Made by a program: the position numbers and the translations under genes. Under the pieces are notes generated by a model. It was not told the DNA's origin. It ran no database searches and saw only the letters and a program-made list of their open reading frames with translations. A DNA stretch of 64,000 bases from Longimicrobium sp. (lineage in GTDB: Bacteria; Gemmatimonadota; Gemmatimonadetes; Longimicrobiales; Longimicrobiaceae): contig NZ_DATIND010000044.1 in NCBI RefSeq assembly GCF_035474595.1, positions 62,001 through 126,000 of the forward strand, in the 5' to 3' direction. The number at the start of each line of letters is the position of its first letter. Within the stretch, counting starts at the first letter, position 1. This document shows, one piece after another, positions 34,854 through 43,574 of the stretch.

Positions 34854-35750
34854 TCATCCCCCGAGGAGCCGAAGGATTCCGGGAACGATCTCGATCTCCA
34901 TCTCGCGCGCGTCCTCGTACAGGATCTCGCCGTCGGCGTGCACGGGGAGCGGGGTGTCGCTGGTGATGCGGACGCGGCGGGCCAGGCGCATGTGCACGCA
35001 GCTGGCGCCCACGTGCGTGCCGCGCAGCGTGCGCGGGAGGAAGCCGAGGATGCGCATCCGCGACAGCCCGTCGCAGACGCAGACGTCCAGCGCGCCGTCG
35101 TCGATGCGCGCATCGGGGCAGATCCAGAACCCGCCGCCGTGCCGCCCGCCGTTGCCGACGGTGACCAGCGTCAGCGGCCGCTCGATGACCTCGCCGTCGA
35201 TCTCCACGCGCATCACCGGCGGGCGGAAGGAGCGCAGCACCCGCGCGAGCGCCCACAGGTAGATGCCGATGCCGCGGCCGCGACGGCCGCGGTTGGCCTC
35301 GACCGCCACGCGCGCATCGAGGCCGACGCCCACCCCGTTGGTGAACCACGTCCCGTCCACGCGCCCCACGTCCACCCGCCGCTCGCCGCGCGAGGTGATC
35401 CGTCGCGCCGCCTCGGCGGGGTCGCGCGCGAGCCCCGCCAGCAGCGCGAAGTCGTTCCCGCTTCCCACCGGCACGATCCCCATCGCCGCCGCCGGCGCGC
35501 CGCCATCGGAGGCGCGGAGGATGCCGTTCGCCACCTCGTGCACCGTCCCGTCGCCGCCGAGCGCGAGGATGGCGGGCCACCCCGCGCGCGCCGCCGCCTC
35601 CGCGAGCGCGATGGCGTCGCCATGCCCGCGCGTCTGCACCATCTCCACCTCCGCGCCCGCCTGCGCCAGCACCCCGCGCACGACCTCCCACGCCCGCACG
35701 GCCGCCCCACGCCCCGCCACGGGGTTCACGATCGCGTAAAAGCGCTGCAT
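34854..35750 (-). CDS. Diacylglycerol kinase-like lipid kinase
   Basis: A 298-residue cytosolic/peripheral lipid kinase of the DagK/YegS group. Nucleotide-binding LALGGDGTVHEVANGIL lies at about residue 58 and PVGSGNDFALLAGLARD at about 93. The C-terminal beta-sandwich has VTVGNGGRHGGGFWICPDA and ALDVCVCDG. It would phosphorylate diacylglycerol or a related lipid. ATG at 35750 (MQRFYAIVNPVAGRG) matches the family start; the frame is open further upstream without similarity. Confidence 0.88.
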   Translation of the reverse strand: MQRFYAIVNPVAGRGAAVRAWEVVRGVLAQAGAEVEMVQTRGHGDAIALAEAAARAGWPAILALGGDGTVHEVANGILRASDGGAPAAAMGIVPVGSGNDFALLAGLARDPAEAARRITSRGERRVDVGRVDGTWFTNGVGVGLDARVAVEANRGRRGRGIGIYLWALARVLRSFRPPVMRVEIDGEVIERPLTLVTVGNGGRHGGGFWICPDARIDDGALDVCVCDGLSRMRILGFLPRTLRGTHVGASCVHMRLARRVRITSDTPLPVHADGEILYEDAREMEIEIVPGILRLLGG

Positions 35751-36375
35751 GAGGAGAATGAGATTCGGGAGATGTAAAGAGAGGCAGTTTCGACGGATAG
35801 ATAAGCTGCGCCGCCACATCCGCCGACGCGAGCCCTCTTCAGGCTTCTGCGTGACGCGAGGCCCACGGAAGCATCCGCGCGCGCTCTGAAGTTAGCCGGG
35901 CGGGCACGATGGCGGCGCCCAGCGCAGATCCCATCCAGCTACCTCTCCCGGTACGGGAGAGGTGGACGGCCTAAGCCGGCCGGAGAGGGCGCGAGGGCCG
36001 GAGTCCGCGCGCAACCGCCAATCCAACGCTGAGTTCTCCCCTTCCTTCGCAGCGAGGAAGAGGCCGGGGAGAGACCCAGCCGGGGAGCGGACGATTTCTT
36101 CCGCCCACCGAATCCCGTCCACACCGATCTCTCCCCGCCCTCTTCGCGCCGCACGGGGGCACCTTCGCCTCCGCTTCGATCCCCGGCGGCCGTCCACGGT
36201 TTGAACGTTCGCCCGAGATCCGGATCCGGAAACGCGGATGTTTGGGCGTGCGCCCTTCTCCCGCCACCGCGCAAACATCGCCGCCGCATACAGTTGGGAG
36301 ACGGGCCCGCCGCACAGGCTTGTGGAAAAGCTTCTAAGTGCACGCCGAGCACACGTTTACAGCCGGAGCAGAGAC
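35751..36375. other. Long spacer with remnant repeats, no gene
   Basis: Contains a hairpin ACCTCTCCC/GGGAGAGGT at 35940-35962, followed by a GGACGGCCT...GGCCGGCCGGAGAGGG stretch that recurs at about 48461-48490, and a TGAGTTCTCC segment seen near other repeats. No coding signal. It becomes AT-richer after 36310 toward the next promoter. Confidence 0.55.
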
Positions 36376-36414
36376 TTGATTCGGGTAATCTTCGGGATTA
36401 TCTTTACCGAAGAT
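36376..36414 (+). promoter_or_regulatory. Sigma70-type promoter with dyad over the -10
   Basis: TTGATT (36376-36381) and TATCTT (36399-36404) are 17 bp apart. An inverted repeat ATCTTCGG (36388-36395) / CCGAAGAT (36107 offset: 36407-36414) brackets the -10 box, so a repressor (perhaps the encoded HTH protein) could bind there. The start codon is about 60 bp downstream of the predicted +1. Confidence 0.6.
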
Positions 36415-36474
36415 ACACCGAAGTAGCTCCGAAGGACCCAGGCCCCGCTCCAGCACCGATGGGAGGACCGAACG

Positions 36475-36891
36475 ATGGATGAGACGACGAGCCCCGTGCC
36501 CCACTCCAGAGAGGCCACCGTGCAGCACCTGCGCGAGATGGCCGCCGCGCGCGTGGACAACACCTCGCTGCGCGGCGTGGCGCGGGAGATCGGGATGAGC
36601 CCCACGGGACTGAAGAAGTTCCTGATGGGCACCGCTCCCTACTCGCCCACGCTGCGCCGCCTGCGCAAGTGGTACCTGCAGTACGCCGCCCTGCCCTCGG
36701 CGGAGGTGACGTACCAGGACGCGTCGGCCGCGCTGGTGGTGATCACGCACGACCTGTCGCCGGACCCGCGCCGCGAGGTCAGCGACTGCGTGCTCGACTG
36801 CCTGGCGCGCGGCTACGACGCCACCGGCCGCTCGCGCCCGCGCTGGGTGGCCGAGCTCCGCGCCGAGTACGGCACGCGCAGGGCGAGCTGA
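36475..36891 (+). CDS. Small HTH protein (Cro/YdaS-like)
   Basis: A 138-residue protein with a helix-turn-helix at about residues 28-70 (NTSLRGVAREIGMSPTGLKKFL), then RRLRKWY and a helical C-terminal domain. The HTH resembles phage-type Cro/YdaS folds. Its promoter has a dyad over the -10, which suggests autoregulation. It is the only gene here with such an AT-rich upstream region. The target is unknown. Confidence 0.75.
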   Translation: MDETTSPVPHSREATVQHLREMAAARVDNTSLRGVAREIGMSPTGLKKFLMGTAPYSPTLRRLRKWYLQYAALPSAEVTYQDASAALVVITHDLSPDPRREVSDCVLDCLARGYDATGRSRPRWVAELRAEYGTRRAS

Positions 36892-36952
36892 CCGGCTGAG
36901 AATCGCCGGCAGGACGGCCGGACGGCAGGACAATCATACAGCGGGGCCGCGC

Positions 36953-36987
36953 GAAGGCGCGGGGGACACCACGTCCTCCGCGCCTTC
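36953..36987. terminator. Hairpin between convergent genes
   Basis: GAAGGCGCGG and CCGCGCCTTC pair perfectly with further pairing inside. It lies between the HTH gene and the end of the pdeM operon. Confidence 0.55.
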
Positions 36988-37007
36988 GTGTCCCCCGCGA
37001 GGACGCA

Positions 37008-37664
37008 TCAGCCGCCCACGCGCAGCACCTGGTCGCCTGCGACCACGAACACCCGGTCCCCCGGCTCGACGGCCACGTCCGCCGTGCCCGTGAACGCGCC
37101 GAACGCGGGAAGGACGCCCACGCGCGCGCCGAAGTGGAAGCACGGCAGGCGCTCGCGCTGGCGTCCCGCCCCCCGCAGCGTCACCGACGGGTGCACGTGC
37201 CCGGCGAGGACGTACCCCGCCTCCGCCTCGAAGGGATGGTGGGCGAGGAGGAAGGGCAGCGCCGCGCAGGGCGCCTCGCAGCAGTCGATGCCCAGCTCGC
37301 CGGGCGGGTCGCCGGCGTGGCGGTCGTGGTTGCCGCGGATCAGCGTCACCGGCAGCGCTGCGTGGCGGTCGCGCCACGCGCGGACGGTGTCGAGGGTCGC
37401 CGGCTGCTTCGACGAGCGTGCGTGGAAGAGGTCGCCCAGGATCACCAGCTTCGCGGCGCCGGTGCGCTCCAGCGCCCGCGTCAGCCGCTCCAGCCCCTCC
37501 GCGGTGGTGCCACCGGGAACGGGGACGCCTGCCGCGCGGAACGCCGCCGCCTTCCCCCAGTGCGGGTCCGCCACCAGCAGCTCCCCCGTCAACGGACGAA
37601 AGAGCGCGCGCTCCGCCAGCAGGAGCACGCGCTCGCCCGCCACCGTGGTTTCCAGGTCTCCCAC
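37008..37664 (-). CDS. pdeM: PdeM-type metallophosphoesterase (DNA-ligase-associated)
   Basis: A 218-residue calcineurin-like phosphoesterase with all metal motifs: LVADPHWGKAAAFRAAG, VILGDLFHAR, LIRGNHDRHAGD, LLAHHP and LAGHVHPSV. The pattern, with DPHxGK and PGGTTAEGLERL, is that of the DNA-ligase-associated phosphoesterase (PdeM). This enzyme works with an Lhr-type helicase, an ATP-dependent ligase and an exonuclease in a DNA damage response. GTG at 37664 follows GAGGACGG. It is the last gene of the kinase/phosphatase operon, 11 bp after kinase 2; the helicase partner lies at 43575-46181. Confidence 0.82.
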   Translation of the reverse strand: MGDLETTVAGERVLLLAERALFRPLTGELLVADPHWGKAAAFRAAGVPVPGGTTAEGLERLTRALERTGAAKLVILGDLFHARSSKQPATLDTVRAWRDRHAALPVTLIRGNHDRHAGDPPGELGIDCCEAPCAALPFLLAHHPFEAEAGYVLAGHVHPSVTLRGAGRQRERLPCFHFGARVGVLPAFGAFTGTADVAVEPGDRVFVVAGDQVLRVGG

Positions 37665-37675
37665 CGCCGCCGTCC

Positions 37676-39667
37676 TCAGGGTTCGATCACCATCCGCTGC
37701 GCCGCCCACACGCTCACCTTCCCCGTTTCGTCTTCCGCGGGAAGGTAGCGCAGGTAGGGCACGGTGGCCGCCGCCGCGTCCATCGCCGCGTGGCTGGTGG
37801 ACGAGATCACCTGCCATCCCCCCTCCGGAACGCGGCCGTTCTCCCCGATCCGCACCCACAGCACCACGGTGTCGGCCGCGGATGACACGGGCGGCGGCGT
37901 GGCGCTCCCGGCCCGGACGAAGGCGGCCAGCGCCTGCGCCACCGTGGCGTCGTCGCTCAGCTGCGGCGGCCGCGGCACGTCGGCCATCTCGCGCAGGCGC
38001 GTCCCGCCGTCGTCCGCGGGCATGGGCGCGTCCCCGTCGTCGGGAAGCGGGGGGATGGCGCCGTAGCGCGCCTGCGCGACGGATTCCGAGCGCACGTCGG
38101 GAAGGAGGTACGCCTCCCAGCTCCGTCCCATCGGCGGGCCCTGGAGCTCGGCCTCGGTGGCGGCGTCGGGTGACGGCTCGCCCGCCGCGGGCTCGTCCGC
38201 CGGCACCACCACCTGCGTGTAGTCGGGCGAGGCCGGCTTTGCCCGCGAGCCGCCGTGCGGGAGCGAGAGGATCGTGGCCGCCAGGATCGCCATCATCAGC
38301 CCCGTCAACGCCGTGGGCCACTGGAACTGGCGGAAGCGCGCGTCGGTGAGCGCGTAGGCCGACCACAGCAGCCCCAGGAGCCCCAGTACCGTCACCGTCC
38401 CGCCGAACAGCAGCATGACCAGCGCGGTGGGAATGATGACGGCCGGGTTCAGCAGCCCGCGCGGCCCGAACACGGCCGGGAGCGGCGCGGCGGGCGGAAC
38501 GAACGGCGCCGGCGCCTGGCGCACGCCGAACGGCGAAACGACCGGGGCGGAGGGAGATGGCGATGCCGCGCGCGCCGCCGCCGCCGGGCGCGGAAGCCGC
38601 CGCGCGCGCACCGGCGGCGCCGCGGGGATGCCGATGGGGAAGGGGTCGCGCCCGCCCAGCAGCCGCGCGCGCTCGCACCACGGGCACCCCTCCGGCCCCG
38701 CGGCATGGCGGTGCAGCGGGTTCGCCGCGCACTGCGCCAGCCGCGCCTCGGCCGCCTCGAGCGCGTCGCGCCACTCCGCGGCGGACGGGCGCGCCGCCGG
38801 GTCCGCGTGCCCGTCCACGAACGCGCGCAGGAACAGCCCGCGAATCTCCGCGTCCAGCGTCTCGAAGCGCGGGGAAAGGCGCGGGGGATGGCAGTCGTCG
38901 TCGTCCCGCGCGTGCGGGAAGCGCCCGTCGCGGATGCGGTCCTCCACCGGCGCCGCGTCGGCCCCCGGCTCCATCCGCGCGGCGAAGGGGTGCGTCCCCT
39001 CCATCAGCAGGAGGAAGAGGACGACGGCCAGCCCGAAGCGGTCGTGCTCCGGCGCGCGGTCCACCTCGCCGAAGCTCACTCCCTGCAGCTCGGGCGGGGT
39101 GAACTCCGGCTTCCCCACGCGCGAGCGGAAGACGGCGCCGTCCGGATCGCGCACCTGGAACGAGTCCGCGTCCACCAGCGTGACCGCCGCGTCGTACGGG
39201 GCCACCAGGATGTTCGACTCGTTCACGTCGCCGACCACGTACCCGGCGGCGTGCAGCGCGTCGAACGCCGCGGCCAGGTTGCGCCCGGCGCGGACCAGCA
39301 GGCCGAAGTGGAAACCGGGCGCCTGGGCGCGGCGGGTGACCGGGTTGTAGAACTCGAAGACGCGCGGCCCCTCGGCGAACGGCATCACGAAGCCGGCGAA
39401 GGCGCGGCCGCCCAGCAGCAGGTCCGCCGGCCAGGCGATCGCCGTCCCCCGCGGCATGGCGGGCGGATTGGCCAGCATCAGCCCCAGCTTGCGCGCGCGC
39501 TCGATGGCCGGGTCGTGGTAGACCTTGGCCACCAGCGAGCGGTCGTGCGGAAGATGGTAGACGACCGCCTCGCCCCCGGCGCCGATCTCCAGCGCGGGGT
39601 CCAGCACCAGCTGCTCCAGCGTGGAGCGGCGGCGGAAGAGGAGGAGCGGCGGGGCCACGTCGGTCAT
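37676..39667 (-). CDS. YegI-like protein kinase with TM and TonB-C-like domain (kinase 2)
   Basis: A 663-residue membrane kinase. The kinase fold spans about residues 20-300: Gly loop GAGGEAVVYHL, lysine K48 (LVAKVYHD), catalytic loop VVGDVNESN (D147, N152) in place of HRD, and DAD (166-168) in place of DFG, as in YegI-like kinases. A zinc-ribbon-like CxANPLHRHAAGPEGCPWC follows at about 325. Hydrophobic segments lie at about 415-470. The end (about 600-663, VVLWVRIGENGRVPEGGWQV ... VWAAQRMVIEP) matches the TonB C-terminal fold. ATG overlaps the stop of kinase 1. Probably it signals across the membrane. Confidence 0.78.
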   Translation of the reverse strand: MTDVAPPLLLFRRRSTLEQLVLDPALEIGAGGEAVVYHLPHDRSLVAKVYHDPAIERARKLGLMLANPPAMPRGTAIAWPADLLLGGRAFAGFVMPFAEGPRVFEFYNPVTRRAQAPGFHFGLLVRAGRNLAAAFDALHAAGYVVGDVNESNILVAPYDAAVTLVDADSFQVRDPDGAVFRSRVGKPEFTPPELQGVSFGEVDRAPEHDRFGLAVVLFLLLMEGTHPFAARMEPGADAAPVEDRIRDGRFPHARDDDDCHPPRLSPRFETLDAEIRGLFLRAFVDGHADPAARPSAAEWRDALEAAEARLAQCAANPLHRHAAGPEGCPWCERARLLGGRDPFPIGIPAAPPVRARRLPRPAAAARAASPSPSAPVVSPFGVRQAPAPFVPPAAPLPAVFGPRGLLNPAVIIPTALVMLLFGGTVTVLGLLGLLWSAYALTDARFRQFQWPTALTGLMMAILAATILSLPHGGSRAKPASPDYTQVVVPADEPAAGEPSPDAATEAELQGPPMGRSWEAYLLPDVRSESVAQARYGAIPPLPDDGDAPMPADDGGTRLREMADVPRPPQLSDDATVAQALAAFVRAGSATPPPVSSAADTVVLWVRIGENGRVPEGGWQVISSTSHAAMDAAAATVPYLRYLPAEDETGKVSVWAAQRMVIEP

Positions 39668-41556
39668 GGGGCGAAGCGGATGGTGGTTTCCACCCACGCC
39701 GCGATCGTCCGCCCGCCCGACACGGCGGGGTCGAACCGCATCTCCGCCACCACGTCGCCCGCGGGGCCGGCGAGCTCGGAAGCGCCCGCATCGATGATGC
39801 TGAGGGTGCCCACGTCGGGCGACCCGTCGTCGCGCACCAGGAAGCGCACCCGCACGTCGGCCGCGATCCCCGCGTCGCGCAGCACGGCGGGGTAGCGGCG
39901 GGCGACCATGGCCGAGACCGCGTCGCGGTTCAGCAGGCGGGGCGCTTCCGTCGTGACGGCGTCCAGGTCCGGCACCGTTACCGCGCCCACGCCGCTCCCG
40001 TCCTGCATCGCCGGGTAGTCGATGGGGGTGACGGGGACGTCCAGGTCGTCGCGGGCGAAGGCGCCGGAGAGCGCGCCGCCGCCCACCACCGCCCAGGCGA
40101 TCATGAGGATGACGGCCCAGACGACCGTGGCCCCGCGCAGCCGCACGCCGCCGCTGAACACGCGGCGGAGCGCCAGGAAGAAGATCATCAGCCCCGCCAT
40201 GCGCACGCCGCCGGTGGCGCCGAACAGGCAGGTGAGCGCGGCGGGCGCCATCCACACCAGCGGGTTGCCCATCGCCGCGGGCCCGAACGCCGGCTGCGCC
40301 CACGCGGGAAGCGTGGCGTACGCGCGCTGCATTCCCATGCGCGCGGCGCGCACCACCAGCGGCGGCTGCGCGGGAACGGCGGGCGCGGCGGGCGCGAACG
40401 GCGCCGCGGGCGGGTGGGGCGCGTACGGCTGCGCGTGCGCAAGCTGCGCGGGGCGCGGGCGCGGCGCCGGCCGCGGCGTGTCGTGCGCGCGGGCCAGGTC
40501 GACCGTGGCGGGGAAGGGGTCGCGCCCCTGCAGCAGCCGCGCGCGGTGGCACCAGGGGCAGAAGTCGATGTGCGGCCCGAAGCGGTGGCGCGGGTTGGCC
40601 CGGCAGGTCACCAGCCGCGCCTCGGCCGTCTCCAGCGCGGCCAGCCACTCCGCCGGGGACGGGCGCTGCCCCGCGTCGGCGTGCGCGGCCACGAAGCAGC
40701 GCATGAACAGCACGCGGACGGCGGGGTCCAGCGACCAGAACGGCGGCGCCAGCCGCGGCGGGCGGCACTCGTCGTCGGGCCGCGCGTGGGGGAACAGCCC
40801 GCGCGAGATGCGCTCCTCCACCGGCGGGATCTCGCCCCCGTCGCCCAGGCGGCTGGCGTACGGGTGCGTTCCCTCCATCAGCAGGAGGAAGAGGAGGACG
40901 GACAGTCCGAAGCGGTCGTGCTCGGGCGTGCGGTCCACGTCGGCGAAGCGCGCGCCCTGCAGCTCCGGCGGGGTGAACTCCGCCTTCCCCACGCCCGAGC
41001 GGTGCACGATGCGGCCGAGCGGGTCGCGCACCTGGAACGAGTCGGCGTCCACCAGCGTGACCGCCGCGTCGCGCGGCGAGACCAGGATGTTGCTCTCGTT
41101 CACGTCGCCGACCACGTAGCCGGCGGCGTGCAGCGCGTCGAACGCCGCCGCGAGATTTCGTCCGGCGCGGTGCAGCCAGGCGTAGTCGAAGAGCGGCGCG
41201 GTGCGGCGGCGCGAGATGGGGTTGTAGAACTCGAAGATGCGCGGCCCCTCGGCGCGCGGCATCAGGAAGCCGGCGAAGCGGCCGCCGTTCAGGTCGGTCA
41301 GCAGGTCCGTGGGCCAGGCGATCGACACGCCGGGCGGCAGCGCGGGCGGCACGTCGATCATCCGCGCCACCTTGCGGGCGCGCGCCAGGGTGGGGTCGTG
41401 GTACAGCTTGGCCACGAGGGACGCGTCGCCCGGCAGGCCCAGCACGCGCGCCTCGCCCCCCACGCCGATCTCCAGCGCGGGGTCCAGCGCCAGCGGCGCG
41501 CCGTCGGAGCGGCGGCGCAGCATCAGCGCGTGCGGGGCGAGGGCCAGGTCAGCCAT
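39664..41556 (-). CDS. YegI-like protein kinase with TM and TonB-C-like domain (kinase 1)
   Basis: A 630-residue paralogue of the next kinase with the same order. The kinase domain has K50, D151, N156 and DAD at 170-172; then comes the CRANPRHRFGPHIDFCPWC zinc motif, a Pro/Ala-rich linker, and hydrophobic segments (about 430-505). The TonB-C-like tail is seen in VRVRFLVRDDGSPDVGTL and WVETTIRFAP. The insert regions (EFYNPISRR, LLLMEGTHPYASRL) match its paralogue, so it arose by tandem duplication. It overlaps the PP2C gene by 8 bp and kinase 2 by 4 bp. Confidence 0.78.
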   Translation of the reverse strand: MADLALAPHALMLRRRSDGAPLALDPALEIGVGGEARVLGLPGDASLVAKLYHDPTLARARKVARMIDVPPALPPGVSIAWPTDLLTDLNGGRFAGFLMPRAEGPRIFEFYNPISRRRTAPLFDYAWLHRAGRNLAAAFDALHAAGYVVGDVNESNILVSPRDAAVTLVDADSFQVRDPLGRIVHRSGVGKAEFTPPELQGARFADVDRTPEHDRFGLSVLLFLLLMEGTHPYASRLGDGGEIPPVEERISRGLFPHARPDDECRPPRLAPPFWSLDPAVRVLFMRCFVAAHADAGQRPSPAEWLAALETAEARLVTCRANPRHRFGPHIDFCPWCHRARLLQGRDPFPATVDLARAHDTPRPAPRPRPAQLAHAQPYAPHPPAAPFAPAAPAVPAQPPLVVRAARMGMQRAYATLPAWAQPAFGPAAMGNPLVWMAPAALTCLFGATGGVRMAGLMIFFLALRRVFSGGVRLRGATVVWAVILMIAWAVVGGGALSGAFARDDLDVPVTPIDYPAMQDGSGVGAVTVPDLDAVTTEAPRLLNRDAVSAMVARRYPAVLRDAGIAADVRVRFLVRDDGSPDVGTLSIIDAGASELAGPAGDVVAEMRFDPAVSGGRTIAAWVETTIRFAP

Positions 41557-42322
41557 GGTCGCGCGTCACCAGGACCAGGGTCAGGTCGTCGTCCGAGCGC
41601 GCGGCCACCCGCGGCCCGGCCAGGAACTCCGCCAACTGCTCCTCGCCCGTGCGCGCGTCGTGCTGCCCGGCCGCGAAGGCGAAGAGCGGGGCGAAGAAGG
41701 GCTCGTGCGGCGTGCGCGCGGGGTGCTTCAGCGCCAGCCCCTGCAGGCCGTCGGTGAAGATGGCCAGGTGGAGGGCGCTGCCCCGCCACGTGGCCCGCTG
41801 CGCCGCGTCCACCGCGCCGGCGGAGGTCAGGAAGACGGTCTCGTTGGCGAACTCGCCGCTGGTGGGCGCGGTCAGCGCGCGCATTCCCTCGCCGTCGGCG
41901 GCGATCACCGCGCCGTCGCCCACCTGCGCCACCGCGACCGCATCCCCCGTCACCACGCAGGCGATGAGGGTGGTGGAGAGCTCGCGGATCTCCACCCCGC
42001 GCGCCCTAGCCTCGGCCTCGACCGCGACGAGGGCGGCGCCCATCGCGTGGTCCAGCGCGGTGGTCCAGTCCCCCTCCGCAACGGCCGGGGAAGAGGAGAC
42101 GAGCGAGTCGACCGCCGCCCGCGCCGCCGCCCGCGCCCCCGCCTCGGCGTGCGCCGCCGACCCCGCGCCGTCGGCCACGGCGATGGCCACCGCGCCGCCG
42201 GGAAGGCGGCGCCAGGCGTGCGCGTCCTGGCAGGGAAGGTCGGTGCGCGCGTGGCTGGTGCCCCGCACCGAGGCGCCCAGCACGCGCCACGCGGCCGCCG
42301 GCGCGGCGACGGACGGGCTCAC
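41549..42322 (-). CDS. PP2C-type serine/threonine phosphatase (YegK-like)
   Basis: A 257-residue PPM phosphatase. Metal-binding acidic residues occur in CQDAHAWRR, AIAVADGAGSAAHAEAGA, VAQVGDGAVIA and RSDDDLTLVLV. The DGAGS motif in place of DGMGG is typical of the PP2C partner of YegL/TerY-type vWA proteins. It would reverse the action of the adjacent kinases, perhaps on the vWA protein. GTG at 42322 overlaps the vWA stop (GTGA). Its stop overlaps kinase 1. Confidence 0.82.
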   Translation of the reverse strand: MSPSVAAPAAAWRVLGASVRGTSHARTDLPCQDAHAWRRLPGGAVAIAVADGAGSAAHAEAGARAAARAAVDSLVSSSPAVAEGDWTTALDHAMGAALVAVEAEARARGVEIRELSTTLIACVVTGDAVAVAQVGDGAVIAADGEGMRALTAPTSGEFANETVFLTSAGAVDAAQRATWRGSALHLAIFTDGLQGLALKHPARTPHEPFFAPLFAFAAGQHDARTGEEQLAEFLAGPRVAARSDDDLTLVLVTRDHG

Positions 42323-42993
42323 AGCTCGGCCCACCCGGTGGGCGCCAGCTTGATGGTCTCGTCGGGCCGCGAGTGCGCCACCGACTGCATGCTGCGCGAC
42401 AGCCACACGAACATCTCGCGGAAGTCCAGCCCCTTCAGCCGCAGCGGCTGGCGCACGGCGATCCTGGCCAGCGCCTCCATGTTGGCGTTCTCGACTCCCA
42501 CGGCGAAGAAGGCCACCTGCTTCTTCGTTTCGGCCTCGCGCAGGCGCTGCGTGGCGCGCTCCACGGCCTCGGGGGGCTCGCCCTGCGGCTCGCCGTCGGT
42601 CACCAGGAAGATCCAGGGGCGGTAGTAGGCCACGTCGTAGGCGCGGTAGCGCTGCTTGCGCTCTTCCACCATCTCCAGCGCCTTCTCGATGGCCGCGCCG
42701 ATGTGCGTCATCCCCTCGGCGTTCAGGAAGGGGATGTCGAAGCGGTCGGGGCTCACGAAGTCCTGCACCACGCGGATGCGGTTGTCGAACGCGACCACGG
42801 CCACCTCCACCCGGCGCGCGGCCAGCGGGTCCACGGCCAGGTCGAAGCGGAAGGCCTCGAGGCCGGCGAGCATGGCGTCCAGCGGGGCGCCCTGCATGGA
42901 GCCGGACGTATCGAGCAGGAGCACGCACGGGCAGCGCGGCTCGGGGTTCTCGGCGAACTCGACGGCGTCTTCCAGCTTCGCGAGCAGCGACAT
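42319..42993 (-). CDS. vWA-domain protein (TerY/YegL-like)
   Basis: A 224-residue single von Willebrand A domain. The MIDAS metal site is complete: LLLDTSGSMQGAPL, the threonine in EGMTHIGAAI, and LVTDGEPQGEP. The pattern of DAVEFAENPEPRCPC at the N-terminus is that of YegL/TerY proteins, which form triads with a kinase and a PP2C. First gene of the operon; ATG at 42993 is 10 bp after GGAGG. It likely acts as a metal-dependent scaffold whose state is set by phosphorylation. Confidence 0.85.
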   Translation of the reverse strand: MSLLAKLEDAVEFAENPEPRCPCVLLLDTSGSMQGAPLDAMLAGLEAFRFDLAVDPLAARRVEVAVVAFDNRIRVVQDFVSPDRFDIPFLNAEGMTHIGAAIEKALEMVEERKQRYRAYDVAYYRPWIFLVTDGEPQGEPPEAVERATQRLREAETKKQVAFFAVGVENANMEALARIAVRQPLRLKGLDFREMFVWLSRSMQSVAHSRPDETIKLAPTGWAEL

Positions 42994-43574
42994 AGGAAAG
43001 GGACCTCCATGTCCCGGTGGTGGGGCGCGGCGGACCCGGCGGGGCGGCGCGCGCCGGGCCGTCGAATTTCGCCCGAATCCGTTGAAAACACAAGCGTTTC
43101 CGCGAGGCGGCCGCCAGCCTCGCATCGCCATCTCCCGACGGCGCGGCGGCCGGATGTTCGGGCCGATGCCGCCAATCGTGCAAAACCCTCACCGCACCCG
43201 GCGCGGACACATCACCGCGACTTTAGGATGCATCCTGCCCGCCTGGCTGGCCCCGTCCCCCGGCCCCTCCGCCCGCTCCGCGGGGGAGGGAGAGCTCATC
43301 GCGGAAGAGGCTTTGGCTCGTCGCCCGGATACGTGGCGGCAGTCCCGCAGGGACTTCGTGCCGTTGTTGCTGGCGAATTCCATTCGCCTGACCGGGCCGG
43401 CGCGGGTCTACGGCTCTGCAATACGAGCCGAGCCGGTTCCGGGTTGCGAGCTGCTCCTCGATCGTCCTCGGTGAGTTCCCGGAGGATACCTTGGCCGGGA
43501 GATGAACGTTCGGAGGGGCGACATTCTGAACGTTCGAACGGCGATGTGAACGCGGATGCGGGAGATGGGGCGAT
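42994..43574. other. Spacer with repeat elements between vWA and helicase genes
   Basis: At 43225-43310 it holds a GATGCATCCTGCCCG...CCGCGGGGGAGGGAGAGCTC-type repeat, shared with 46455-46530 beyond the helicase gene. At 43341-43388 there is a plus-oriented double-hairpin element (AGTCCC/GGGACT and GGCGAAT/ATTCGCC). A pair of GAACGTTCG words lies near 43504 and 43529. No gene is seen. Confidence 0.65.

Noticed and set aside
43228-43310. Short frames such as MHPARxAGP in repeat copies
   Set aside because: Same peptide appears wherever the GATGCATCC repeat occurs; it is repeat translation, not a gene.
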